A DNA stretch of 64,000 nt from Longispora fulva (lineage in GTDB: Bacteria; Actinomycetota; Actinomycetes; Mycobacteriales; Micromonosporaceae): positions 310,001 through 374,000 of the forward strand of contig NZ_JADOUF010000001.1 of assembly GCF_015751905.1 (NCBI RefSeq), in the 5' to 3' direction. This document shows, in pieces, positions 53,152 to 61,892 of this stretch; positions within the stretch are counted from its first letter, which is position 1, and each line of letters starts with the position of its first letter. The notes below the pieces were generated by a model. That model made no database searches and was not told the origin of the DNA. It worked only from the letters and a program-made list of their open reading frames with translations. The position numbers and the translations under genes are program-made.

Positions 53152-53694
53152 CTACCGGGCCGGCGACCGGGTGCGGCGGGCCAGTGCCGCGAGCGCGAGG
53201 AGGGCGACGAGGAGCGCGCCGATCGCCCATGCCGCCCAGGTGGTGATGGTGTGGGCCGCGGTGGGCCCAGCGGGTTCCGTCGGTGGGAAGTCAGGTGGAA
53301 AGCCGACGTAGCTGGTGCCGACGTCGAGCTGCAGGTGTCCGTAGCCGAGGGCAGGTTCGGCCGCTTGGACGGTGACGTCCCAGCGGCCGACGGGCAGGAG
53401 CGTGGTCGACTCGTACACGCTCGTCCCGCCCGGCAGGGCCGGCATCCGTGCGGGGCCGATCCGGGTCGTGGGTCCGGCCTGGGCGGCGGTGGCGGTGAGG
53501 GTGACGTCGACCGGGACGGTGACCCGGTGGCCGTCGTCGGTCCAGGTGGCCACCGCCCTGACCCTTCCCGCGCCGTCGCCGGCCAGGGTGAAGGTGATGG
53601 TGGAGCCGTGCGCGTGGGCCGGTGCTGGTCGCAGGACGGCCGCGCAGACCAGGACTGCGGCGGCGAGAACGAGGTGCCGGGTGCGGTTTCGCAT
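53152..53694 (-). CDS. Secreted, C-terminally membrane-anchored protein of unknown function
   Basis: 180 residues. Signal peptide (LVLAAAVLVCAAVL, AHAHG cleavage region), a beta-rich extracellular domain (about 30-135: STITFTLAGDGAGRVRAVATW, RWDVTVQAAEPA) recalling FixH/YtkA- or CopC-like folds, then one membrane helix (about 150-172) and a short Arg-rich tail. No function can be assigned. The start could be 53694 or 53706. It lies 58 nt downstream of the metallopeptidase gene. Confidence 0.7.
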   Translation of the reverse strand: MRNRTRHLVLAAAVLVCAAVLRPAPAHAHGSTITFTLAGDGAGRVRAVATWTDDGHRVTVPVDVTLTATAAQAGPTTRIGPARMPALPGGTSVYESTTLLPVGRWDVTVQAAEPALGYGHLQLDVGTSYVGFPPDFPPTEPAGPTAAHTITTWAAWAIGALLVALLALAALARRTRSPAR

Positions 53695-53752
53695 CGGGTA
53701 TCCCATCGGTGGGGGGAGCGGGGTGACCGGAGCGACCCGGTCACCCCGGATC

Positions 53753-55207
53753 TCAGGTGCCGGCGACAGCGATCTCCGCAGCCGACGTCCACGGGTTCCC
53801 ATTGACCTCGGACAGCGCGCGCAGCTTCACGTACCGGCCGGCTTTGGCCGCGAAGGTGGCTGTCTCCTCGGTGGCCGTGTTGGTCCAGGTGCCGGTGGCG
53901 ACCGGGGTGCCCCAGGTGACGCCGTCGGTGGAGACGTACACCTCGTAGCGGGCGATGCGGCCGTTGGTGCCGGTCTGGCGGGGCAGGTAGTACACGCTGG
54001 TCACCTGGTAGGTGGCATGCAGGTCGAGTTGGATCTCGTGCGGGGGTGGCGGGTTGGCGCCGGACCACTGGGTGTGCCAGATGGTCGCGGGGTTGCCGTC
54101 GACGGCGTTGGCCGCCGCGCCGTTCTCCCCTGTGGTCTCCTGGCTGTCGGCGGACCGCACCGTCAGCCCCGGGATGCGGCCCGGTGCCGGGTTGCCGCCC
54201 CCGACGGCGATCAGGAAGGCGCTGTCGGCGACGTTCCAGTGCGTGGCGAGGAAGCTGCCGGCAGGCGGGTTGGTGTGGAAGTAGTCGTCGTGGTTGCAGT
54301 CGAAGCGGTTCTCGTGCGCCCGGTCCGGACACACGTAGCGCATCTGCGGGTAGTAGGGCTCATCCGAGTAGCACATGACGTCGTACTCGTCGGTGCAGTG
54401 CGCGCCTCCGCTGGAGTTCGGCGCGTTGTTGCTGACCGCACCCAGGTTGTGCCCGAGCTCGTGGGCCATGGTGAACCCGTCCCAGCAGCCGTTGTCCGAC
54501 CGGGAGAACGTCGGGCCGAAGTTGCTGCGGTTGGCGGCGGACTTCGTGTCGTCGCCGGCGAACTCGCCGATGCCGCAGTACACGTTGGTGTCGACGAGGG
54601 TGGCGTACTTGCGGTCGACGCGGGTGTAGCCCAGGGCCTTCAGCGCGTCGATGGTCCCGCCGAAGGTGGCGATCGCGGCGGCGGACACGGCGACGTTCAG
54701 AACGGTCGGCGCGCAGGCCGCGTCGTGGACGAACCGGACCCGCCGGGTGCCGCCGGTCTCCTTGGCGCTCTCGTTGAAGATGGTGTCCATATCCAGCGAC
54801 CACTGCACGAACGACGCCTTGTACTGGTTGTACCGGTCATTGTTCGGGCCGTGCACGTAGAGGACCTGGACCCGGTTTCCGGAAACGCCGTCACCGACGC
54901 ACTGCGCCGCAGCGGCCGCCGCGGCCAGCGTGGCGCGCACCGGTGCCACCGGGCGCTTCACGTCCATGCCCGGGGGCGTCGCGTCGGGGCCATGGGTGCA
55001 GCCCCCGGTCGCCCGGACCCGGAACAGCCCGGCGCACGCGGCGCTTCCGGGGACCAGGTCGCGGTAGACCATGCCCTTGCTGGCCTGGTCGGCGGGTACC
55101 CGCGACTGCTCGGGTGTCGGGGCGGACGCACCCGCCGCCGCGGGCAGTCCGAAGCTGAGGGCGATGACCGCGGCGACCGCGAGCCATCGTGACGAGGGGT
55201 GGGACAT
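53753..55207 (-). CDS. Secreted zinc metallopeptidase with C-terminal discoidin domain
   Basis: 484 residues. Signal peptide (about 1-27), a pro-region, a metzincin-like catalytic domain with HELGH (His249, Glu250, His253) and a Met-turn-like DVMCY (Met278), then an F5/8C domain (about 345-484). The classical third zinc ligand (HExxHxxGxxH) reads Ser here; His270 in GGAHCTDEYD is the probable replacement and the same pattern is familiar in actinobacterial relatives. Several Cys pairs suggest disulfides. The discoidin tail is nearly the same as that on the ThuA protein. The ribosome-binding site is weak. Confidence 0.85.
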   Translation of the reverse strand: MSHPSSRWLAVAAVIALSFGLPAAAGASAPTPEQSRVPADQASKGMVYRDLVPGSAACAGLFRVRATGGCTHGPDATPPGMDVKRPVAPVRATLAAAAAAAQCVGDGVSGNRVQVLYVHGPNNDRYNQYKASFVQWSLDMDTIFNESAKETGGTRRVRFVHDAACAPTVLNVAVSAAAIATFGGTIDALKALGYTRVDRKYATLVDTNVYCGIGEFAGDDTKSAANRSNFGPTFSRSDNGCWDGFTMAHELGHNLGAVSNNAPNSSGGAHCTDEYDVMCYSDEPYYPQMRYVCPDRAHENRFDCNHDDYFHTNPPAGSFLATHWNVADSAFLIAVGGGNPAPGRIPGLTVRSADSQETTGENGAAANAVDGNPATIWHTQWSGANPPPPHEIQLDLHATYQVTSVYYLPRQTGTNGRIARYEVYVSTDGVTWGTPVATGTWTNTATEETATFAAKAGRYVKLRALSEVNGNPWTSAAEIAVAGT

Positions 55208-55914
55208 GGGGCACTCAATTCACTGTGAGGGGAGGGGCACCGCGTCGGCGACAGGTTGACGGGACGCGGTTCATGAGCGCGTCGGGCTGACAGCGCCCGG
55301 CGCGCCCGATCCTGGCGGGGACGGCAGCCTGGGGTTTCGTGTTCGTGGAGCAGGGCCGGAGTGCGGAGACGGCCCTGGCGCGCCGGGAATGTCGTAGGGG
55401 TACGGCGCGCTGGGGCTTTGGCCCGGGGAGCTTGCGGGCATGTCGACGCGCCGGAGGGCCGCTGGGCCAGCCGGCGACGTGGGGTGCGCGGTGACATGGG
55501 CAGCTACGCGGGAGCGCGCTATCGCAGGCGCGCTCCGGCGGTGTCCGCGGGTGAGGGGATTGCTTGCTGTCCCTGACGTCTCGGACTGCCGTGATGTCAG
55601 CGGGTGGGGTCGGGCGCGGTCAGTGGGCGTGTCGTGGTTCCCGCCAGGGCGGGCATCGCCAGCTGTCGCGTGCGGCCGGTTGGCCCTGCCGGGCCGCCGG
55701 GTGCCGAAGGGTCCTGGGTGGGCAGTGCCATGCGGAGTGTGAGGAGGGCTTCGAGCAGACCGGGTCATGGCTTCCATTAGCCGACCACGGGGAAACGATG
55801 TCAATAGATGCGCGCAAACGCGCAGTTGTGAGCAGCTACGCGCAGTCGGGGTGCGCGCCAGGACCGCTTCAAGCATGGTTTGCGCGCGGTGCGTGGCGGC
55901 CCCACGGTTGTGAA

Positions 55915-55925
55915 ATAACCTTATC
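55915..55925. promoter_or_regulatory. LacI-like operator 3
   Basis: ATAACCTTATC differs by one base from ATAACGTTATC at 50688, and the match extends to AAATAAC(C/G)TTATCT. It lies about 460 nt upstream of the GH59 gene and 700 nt from the metallopeptidase gene, so its target is uncertain. Confidence 0.4.
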
Positions 55926-56075
55926 TATCTCCGTGCGGATGGGGTCAGATCCTCGGGTAGCCGGTACATGTGCTTCGGAGGTTCCGGCGGCGTTCCTGGG
56001 GCGCCAAAGGGCGGTTGAACTGCTGTGATGTGGCAATAGTGCACTCGTCATGGCCGGCGGCTGCCGTGGCAGCGC

Positions 56076-56149
56076 GTGCCATTATGTTGGAGTCTGTTGA
56101 CTAGGGCGGTGTGTTGTGTTGGAGTTCTCGTTATCGGAACTGCGATGGA
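56076..56149 (+). promoter_or_regulatory. Conserved promoter block, copy 2
   Basis: Ungapped 80 % match to 41195-41268. Direct boxes at 56083-56095 and 56115-56127, again 32 bp apart, flank a conserved TTGACT. Upstream of the GH59 gene by about 230-300 nt. Confidence 0.55.
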
Positions 56150-56222
56150 TTCCCCCGTCCACCAGCCGCCCGGGGGGACTCGGACTGCTCGACTGACAGC
56201 GAGCGGCTTGTTTCCGAGCATG

Positions 56223-56257
56223 CCCGCTGATCGCACAGCGGGGGTGCGCAGTTTTTC
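56223..56257 (+). promoter_or_regulatory. Leader hairpins with two exclusive folds, copy 2 (terminator-like)
   Basis: Fold 1: CCCGCTG (56223-56229) pairs perfectly with CAGCGGG (56236-56242). Fold 2: GCTG-AT-CGCAC (56226-56236) pairs with GTGCG-CAGT (56244-56252), AT bulged, and is followed by TTTTC, so it looks like an intrinsic terminator. The shared arm makes the folds exclusive. Stems are kept relative to copy 1 while the loop differs. Confidence 0.5.
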
Positions 56258-56377
56258 TCGGCCGTCCCGGAGTCGTGGCCGCGGGCGGGGTTGAGCCGTC
56301 GATTCCGTTGTGGATCGACGAAGCGTCCCCCGTCGATGACCACCATCGCGGGCGTTACCCCTCAGAGGAGAAGTCCG

Positions 56378-59074
56378 ATGCTCACCCATCCCTGGCTGCG
56401 CGTTCCCCGCCGCAGACCCATCGCGGCCCTGGTGCTGCTGGTCCTCGCGACCTCGTTGCTGGTCACCTGGAAGGCCCCGGCGGCCCACGCGGCGACGTCG
56501 ATCACGGTCAACGGCACCGGTTCGGGCCGGGTGTTCGACGGGGTCGGCGCGATCAGCGGGGGTGGCGGTAACTCGCGCCTGCTGTTCGACTACCCCGAGC
56601 CGCAGCGCTCCCAGATCCTGGACTACCTGTTCAAGCCCGGCTACGGCGCGGACCTGTCCATCCTCAAGGTGGAGATCGGCGGGGACACCAACTCCACCGA
56701 CGGCGCCGAGCCCAGCCACATGCACTCCGCAACCGACGAGAACTACCAGCGTGGCTACGAGTGGTGGCTGATGGAACAGGCCAAGGCGCGTAACCCCAAC
56801 ATCAAGCTGGCGGCCCTGTCCTGGGGCGCGCCGGGCTGGATCGGGGGCGGGAACTTCTGGTCCCAGGACATGATCAACTATCTGACCAAGTGGATCCAGC
56901 ACGCCCAGTCCGACCACAACCTGACCATCGACTACCTGGGCGGTTGGAACGAGCGGGGCTCGAATGCCGCATGGTTCGTCAACCTGCGCAGCAGTCTGAA
57001 CTCCAGCGGCCTGTCCTCGGTGAAGCTCGTGGCCAACGACGACAACGGTTGGAACGCCGCCGACGAGATGGCCGGCAACACTGCGTTCCGCAACGCCGTG
57101 GACATCGTCGGCTCGCACTACACCTGCGGGTACCTGTCGGACCAGTCGACGTGCTCGAGCACCAGCACGGCGCAGGGGATCGGCAAGCCGCTGTGGGCCA
57201 GTGAGAGCGGCTCGCAGGACTACAACACCGGTGCGGCCGCGGTGGCCCGGGGCATCAACCGGGGCTACATCGACGCGAAGATGACCGCGTACATCAACTG
57301 GCCCATCGTCGCGGCGCTGTACCAGAACCTGTACTTCTCCACCGATGGCCTGGCCCTGGCAGACCAGCCCTGGTCGGGCGCCTACAGCGTGGGTAAGACG
57401 ACGTGGGCGTTGGCGCACACCGGTCAGTTCGCCCAGCCGGGTTGGCGCTACCTCGACGCAGCCAGCGGCTACCTGGGCGGCAACCGCGCCAACGGCAGCT
57501 ACGTCGTACTGAAGTCCCCGAACAACGTGGACTACAGCACCGTCATCGAGACCCTGGACGCCAGCTCCTCGCAGACGGCCACATTCGCCATCACCGGCGG
57601 CCTGTCCACCGGGGCGGTGCACGTCTGGGCCACCAACATGCGCTCGGGCAACGCCTCGGACTACTTCGTGCGGCAGTCCGACATCACCCCGTCCGGCGGC
57701 GGCTACACGATCACCCTGCAACCCGGCTACCTCTACAGCCTGACCACCACCACCGGCCAGGGCAAGGGCACCGCGACCTCCCCCGCCCGCTCGGCCCTCG
57801 CCCTGCCCTACACGGACAATTTCGACGGGTACGCCGCCAACCGGTCCCCGCGCTACTTCACCGACATGAACGGCTCCTTCGAGACCGTGCCCTGCGCCGC
57901 CGGCCGGGCCGGGACCTGTGTGCGGCAGATGGCGCCGGCCACCCCGATCCGGTGGACGGACGAACCCTTCAACGCCCCGTACACGATGATGGGCGAAAGG
58001 GGTTGGACCGACTACACCGTCAGCGTCGACGCGCTGATGGAGCAGTCCGGTGCCGTCGAGGTCCTGGGCCGCATCGGGCAGCAGAACCGGAACAACAACG
58101 GCCTCGACGCCTACCACCTGCGCCTCGCCGACACCGGCGCCTGGTCGATCCAGCGCAGCAACTCCACCTGGGGATTCACCACCCTCGCCAGCGGCACCAC
58201 CGCCGCGCCGGGCACCAACCAGTGGCACAACCTGGCGTTCTCCTTCCAGGGCTCCACCATCACCGCCAAGCTCGACGGCACCACCCTCGGCACCGCGAAC
58301 GACGGCACCATCCCCGCCGGAATGGCCGGGTTCGGCGTCACCGGCTACCGCACCGCCCAGTACGACAACTACGCCGTCACCACCGGCTCCACCGGCACGG
58401 AGACTGTGAGCGTCACCAACCCGGGCGCGCAGAGCAGCACTAACGGCACTGCGGTCTCCCAGCAGATCACCGCGACCGACTCGCAGGGCAAAGCCCTGAC
58501 GTTCTCGGCGACGGGCCTGCCGGCCGGGCTGTCGATCAGCTCCTCCGGGCTGATCACCGGCACCCCGACGACGAACGCCACCTCGAACGTGACTGTGACC
58601 GCCTCGTCGGGCACAGCCAGCGGCCAGACGTCGTTCAGCTGGACCGTGAACCCGGTCGGCAGCGGGAACCTCAACGGCACCCGGACAGTCATCGCGTCCG
58701 GCAAGGCCTTGGATGACCCGGGCCATTCCACGACCGCCGGCACCCAGCTGATCACCTGGTCACCGAGTGGTGGGCTGAACCAGAAGTGGGTGTTCACCCA
58801 GCAGGCCGATGGTTCCTACCGGATCACCAATGCCGAGTCGAACCTGTGCGTCGACGTCAGCGGGGCTTCGGGGTCGGCCGGTGCGCAGATCCTGCAGTGG
58901 ACGTGTGGCAATGGCAGCAACCAGCGGTGGATCGCCACCCCGGTGACCGGCGGCTACACGCTCACCTCGCAGAGCAGTGGACTCCTGCTCACTACCGCGT
59001 CGACCGCCGACGGGGCGCTGATCACCCAGCAGGCCAATACCAACTCGGCCCTGCAGCACTGGGCGATCAGCTGA
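56378..59074 (+). CDS. Secreted GH59 galactosylceramidase-like beta-galactosidase with Ig and ricin modules
   Basis: 898 residues. Signal peptide (about 1-39), GH59 catalytic and accessory domains (about 40-660) with FDGVGAISGGGGNSRLL, the acid/base Glu192 (GGWNERG) and nucleophile Glu276 (WASESGS), matching mammalian galactocerebrosidase landmarks. A LamG-like beta-sandwich is included (about 490-660). Then a putative Ig domain (about 670-760) and a ricin trefoil (about 763-898). It would release beta-linked galactose outside the cell; a glycan rather than a lipid is the likelier substrate. AGAGGAGA precedes the ATG. The last 690 bp repeat in the next gene. Confidence 0.9.
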   Translation: MLTHPWLRVPRRRPIAALVLLVLATSLLVTWKAPAAHAATSITVNGTGSGRVFDGVGAISGGGGNSRLLFDYPEPQRSQILDYLFKPGYGADLSILKVEIGGDTNSTDGAEPSHMHSATDENYQRGYEWWLMEQAKARNPNIKLAALSWGAPGWIGGGNFWSQDMINYLTKWIQHAQSDHNLTIDYLGGWNERGSNAAWFVNLRSSLNSSGLSSVKLVANDDNGWNAADEMAGNTAFRNAVDIVGSHYTCGYLSDQSTCSSTSTAQGIGKPLWASESGSQDYNTGAAAVARGINRGYIDAKMTAYINWPIVAALYQNLYFSTDGLALADQPWSGAYSVGKTTWALAHTGQFAQPGWRYLDAASGYLGGNRANGSYVVLKSPNNVDYSTVIETLDASSSQTATFAITGGLSTGAVHVWATNMRSGNASDYFVRQSDITPSGGGYTITLQPGYLYSLTTTTGQGKGTATSPARSALALPYTDNFDGYAANRSPRYFTDMNGSFETVPCAAGRAGTCVRQMAPATPIRWTDEPFNAPYTMMGERGWTDYTVSVDALMEQSGAVEVLGRIGQQNRNNNGLDAYHLRLADTGAWSIQRSNSTWGFTTLASGTTAAPGTNQWHNLAFSFQGSTITAKLDGTTLGTANDGTIPAGMAGFGVTGYRTAQYDNYAVTTGSTGTETVSVTNPGAQSSTNGTAVSQQITATDSQGKALTFSATGLPAGLSISSSGLITGTPTTNATSNVTVTASSGTASGQTSFSWTVNPVGSGNLNGTRTVIASGKALDDPGHSTTAGTQLITWSPSGGLNQKWVFTQQADGSYRITNAESNLCVDVSGASGSAGAQILQWTCGNGSNQRWIATPVTGGYTLTSQSSGLLLTTASTADGALITQQANTNSALQHWAIS
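58385..59074 (+). repeat. 690-bp Ig-plus-ricin module, copy 1
   Basis: C-terminal coding part of the GH59 gene. It aligns without indels to 61036-61725; the encoded segments are nearly identical (for example GTRTVIASGKALDDPGHSTT and the QQW-type trefoil repeats). Confidence 0.85.
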
Positions 59075-59104
59075 CACCGCCGCCACCGGCGCTGTCCTGA
59101 GACC

Positions 59105-59159
59105 GGGACGCGGCTGCGGCGGTCGGAGCCCCCCTCCCTCGACGCCGCAGCCGTGTCCC
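59105..59159 (+). terminator. Terminator after the GH59 gene
   Basis: 17-nt arms (59105-59121 and 59143-59159) pair with one G-U around a 21-nt loop. Confidence 0.7.
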
Positions 59160-59253
59160 ACCGATCGGCATTTCGCAGTTCCGGCCGGGCTCCATCGAGG
59201 TTCCCGCAACTTTGACCCGTCCGTCCGGACGGTCCCTTGGAAAGGAAACACCC

Positions 59254-61725
59254 GTGTCCCATTCTCGAAAGGCGCGTGCGGCAGCAGGTGCCGCGCTGAC
59301 GTTGGCCCTGGTCGGCGCGTTGGTGACGACGGCGTCGACGGCGTCGGCGCTACCGCCCGGCGCCACCTACACGGTCTCCGCCGGGTCGACCGGCAACTAT
59401 CCGTACCCGACCGACACGCAGGCGGGTACGTACATCGACAAGGACGGCACGTTCTACTCCCAGCAGTCCGCGGCGCTGTACGGCGCGTCGGACCCCCGGT
59501 TCTGGGAGTTCTACACCGGCACCAACCTCGATACCGCGACGAAGTCGAGCACGCTGAGCAACTTCGTGAACCCGGCCAACTCCAACGACCGCAACAACGA
59601 CACGACCTGGCGGTGCGACAACAGCCCCACCGGTCTGGCGGCCACCAACGCGCCGGCGGGATCCGGCTACGCGCACCGCAACTACTGCGACCTCGCGGGG
59701 GTGTGGGTCGACCCGGACACCGGCAACTGGCACGGCCTGGTGCACAACGAGTTCACCCCGGAGCCGTTCGGCGACGGCCTGCACTTCGACGCCATCGACC
59801 ACACCGTGTCGACGGACCAGGGCCGGACCTGGACCATCGACAGCCATGTGATCACCTCGCCCTACAGCACCCAGCGGGGCGACACGGCGGCGTTCCCGAA
59901 CCAGACCTACGACTACGGCGACGGCGACCAGCGGCTGTTGGTCGACACGGCCTCGGGCTACTTCTACTCCTTCTACGGTTCGAGGATCGTCGACAAGAGC
60001 GGCGGCTGGCGGGCCTATTACTCCCATGTGGCGCGGGCTCCCATGTCGGGCAAGATGGCGTCCGGCACGTGGCAGAAGTGGTACAACGGCTCCTGGTCGC
60101 AGCCCGGCGTGGGCGGCAAGGAAAGCAACATGGTGCCGGTCACCGGCTCCAACCCCAACGGGTACACGCCAGCGAGCGCCGAGTACAGCCCGATGAACAC
60201 CGGGACGGCCAGCCAGCAGATCGCCGCCGGCAAGATGCCCGCGACGTCCCCCATGTTCGTCATGAACGTCACGTACAACGCCTACCTCGGTGTGTACCTG
60301 GGCACCCCGCAGGCCGTCGACCAGTCCGGCAACGCACCGCAGGAGTACTACGCCACCGACGACCTGGCCACCCAGAAGTGGACCCGCATCGGTGACTCCG
60401 GCAGTTACCACACCGCGTCGTGGTACCGCTGGTTCCTCGACGGCGCCAACAAGACGAGCTCCACGATCGTCGGGAAGACGTTCCGGTCCTACTGCTCGAT
60501 CGCCTGCGCCGGTTCCTCCGGCCAGTACGTCAACATGACCATCGACTCCAACATGCCCGCCCCCGCACCCGTGGACCTGTCCAAGACGTACACCATCGGA
60601 AGTGGTTCGGGTCGGGTCCTGGCCCAGTCGTCGGGCAGCTCGGCGACCATCTCCGTCGGCGCGGCCACCGGCTCGGCGCTGGAGGCGTGGTCGTTCACCA
60701 GCCTCACTGACGGTTCCTACCGGATCACCAACGCCTCCACCGGCCAGGCCCTCGGCGTCGACGGCGCTGTCACGACGACCCGGGCGTGGGGCGCCAAGCC
60801 CACGGTCACCGCCGTCAACACCGGCAACGTCGGCCAGCAGTGGTTCATCGTCAAGAACAGCTCCGGCGGCACTTTCCGGCTCGTCAACCGCTACAGCGGA
60901 CTCGTGCTGGGCATGTCGGCCGACGCCAGCCGGCTCGCGGAGACCACGCCGACCCGGGACTGGACCAACACCACCGGCAACTCCGTCGGCGGCAACCGCA
61001 CCGGCGCCGAGCAGATCCTGACGCTCACCCAGTCCGGCTCCACGGGCACCGAAACGGTCGGTGTCACCAACCCCGGTGCCCAGACCAGCACCAACGGCAC
61101 CGCCGTCTCGCTGCAGGTCACCGCCGTCGACTCGCAGAACAAGCCGTTGACGTATTCGGCGACGGGCCTGCCGGCCGGGCTGTCGATCAGCTCCTCCGGG
61201 CTGATCACCGGCACCCCGACCACCAACGCCACGTCGAACGTGACCGTGACCGCCTCGTCGGGCACAGCCAGCGGCCAGACGTCGTTCAGCTGGACCGTCA
61301 ACCCGGTGAGCAGCGGCAACCTCAACGGCACCCGGACGGTGATCGCCTCCGGCAAGGCTCTGGATGATCCGGGCCATTCCACGACCGCCGGCACCCAGCT
61401 GATCACCTGGTCGCCGAGTGGTGGCCTGAACCAGAAGTGGGTGTTCACCCAGCAGTCCGACGGCTCCTACCGGATCACCAACGCCGAGTCGAACCTGTGC
61501 GTCGACGTCAGCGGCAACTCGTCGAGTGCCGGCGCCCAGATCCTGCAGTGGACCTGCGGCTCCGGAAGCAACCAGCGCTGGATCGCCACCCCGGTGACCG
61601 GCGGCTACACCCTCACCTCGCAGAGCAGTGGCCTGTTGCTCACCACCGCGTCGACCGCCGACGGCGCGTTGATCACCCAGCAGCCCAACACCGGCTCCGC
61701 GTTGCAGCGCTGGGCGATCAGCTGA
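59254..61725 (+). CDS. Secreted beta-propeller-like protein with two trefoil modules, function unknown
   Basis: 823 residues. Signal peptide (about 1-33). Residues about 35-435 have the short Asp/Tyr/Trp-rich strand repeats of a five-bladed propeller as in GH43/GH117-like hydrolases (GVWVDPDTGNWHGLVHNEF, STDQGRTWTIDSHV, ATDDLATQKWTRIGD). A first trefoil-like module follows (about 445-590), then an Ig domain (about 595-690) and a ricin trefoil (about 690-823) almost identical to the end of the GH59 protein. I do not recognise the family firmly. The GTG at 59254 is supported by AAAGGAAA; 59212 lacks such a site. Between a GH59 and a GH95 gene, so glycan degradation is likely. Confidence 0.7.
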   Translation: MSHSRKARAAAGAALTLALVGALVTTASTASALPPGATYTVSAGSTGNYPYPTDTQAGTYIDKDGTFYSQQSAALYGASDPRFWEFYTGTNLDTATKSSTLSNFVNPANSNDRNNDTTWRCDNSPTGLAATNAPAGSGYAHRNYCDLAGVWVDPDTGNWHGLVHNEFTPEPFGDGLHFDAIDHTVSTDQGRTWTIDSHVITSPYSTQRGDTAAFPNQTYDYGDGDQRLLVDTASGYFYSFYGSRIVDKSGGWRAYYSHVARAPMSGKMASGTWQKWYNGSWSQPGVGGKESNMVPVTGSNPNGYTPASAEYSPMNTGTASQQIAAGKMPATSPMFVMNVTYNAYLGVYLGTPQAVDQSGNAPQEYYATDDLATQKWTRIGDSGSYHTASWYRWFLDGANKTSSTIVGKTFRSYCSIACAGSSGQYVNMTIDSNMPAPAPVDLSKTYTIGSGSGRVLAQSSGSSATISVGAATGSALEAWSFTSLTDGSYRITNASTGQALGVDGAVTTTRAWGAKPTVTAVNTGNVGQQWFIVKNSSGGTFRLVNRYSGLVLGMSADASRLAETTPTRDWTNTTGNSVGGNRTGAEQILTLTQSGSTGTETVGVTNPGAQTSTNGTAVSLQVTAVDSQNKPLTYSATGLPAGLSISSSGLITGTPTTNATSNVTVTASSGTASGQTSFSWTVNPVSSGNLNGTRTVIASGKALDDPGHSTTAGTQLITWSPSGGLNQKWVFTQQSDGSYRITNAESNLCVDVSGNSSSAGAQILQWTCGSGSNQRWIATPVTGGYTLTSQSSGLLLTTASTADGALITQQPNTGSALQRWAIS
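61036..61725 (+). repeat. 690-bp Ig-plus-ricin module, copy 2
   Basis: C-terminal coding part of the propeller-like gene; same length as 58385-59074 with only scattered substitutions, mostly synonymous to the eye. Confidence 0.85.
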
Positions 61726-61772
61726 CGCCACCACCGACTCAGGTCGCGACCTGAACCAGCGCGACCTGACAA

Positions 61773-61816
61773 CCACCGCCGCCCGGGGTACCGAGGGCTA
61801 CGCCGGGCGGCGGTGG
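61773..61816 (+). terminator. Terminator after the propeller-like gene
   Basis: Perfect 14-bp stem (61773-61786 with 61803-61816), 16-nt loop. Confidence 0.75.
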
Positions 61817-61892
61817 GACCCCTCGACGAACCACCCCTCGAACGACGCCAGCGGCACGGCATGACGTGTCGCCCCACCCTGGAGGAACTGAC

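Larger units (their letters stand above)
55208..56377. other. 1.17-kb region without a credible gene
   Basis: Several open frames exist (for example 55271-55876 minus and 55564-56028 plus) but they are rich in Arg/Pro/Ser, lack ribosome-binding sites and resemble no family I know. The region holds a LacI-like site at 55915 and, from 56076, the leader shared with the gene at 41595. The left half is the upstream region of the metallopeptidase gene. Confidence 0.5.

Noticed and set aside
53753-55207. Metallopeptidase inactivated by loss of the third zinc ligand
   Set aside because: Ser replaces the last His of HExxHxxGxxH, but His270 in GGAHC can supply the ligand and this pattern is familiar in actinobacterial relatives, so activity is likely kept.
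55271-55876. 201-codon minus-strand open frame (and overlapping plus-strand frames) in the long gap
   Set aside because: Composition is dominated by Arg, Pro, Ser and Thr as expected of a random frame in GC-rich DNA; no ribosome-binding site, no recognisable fold or motif.
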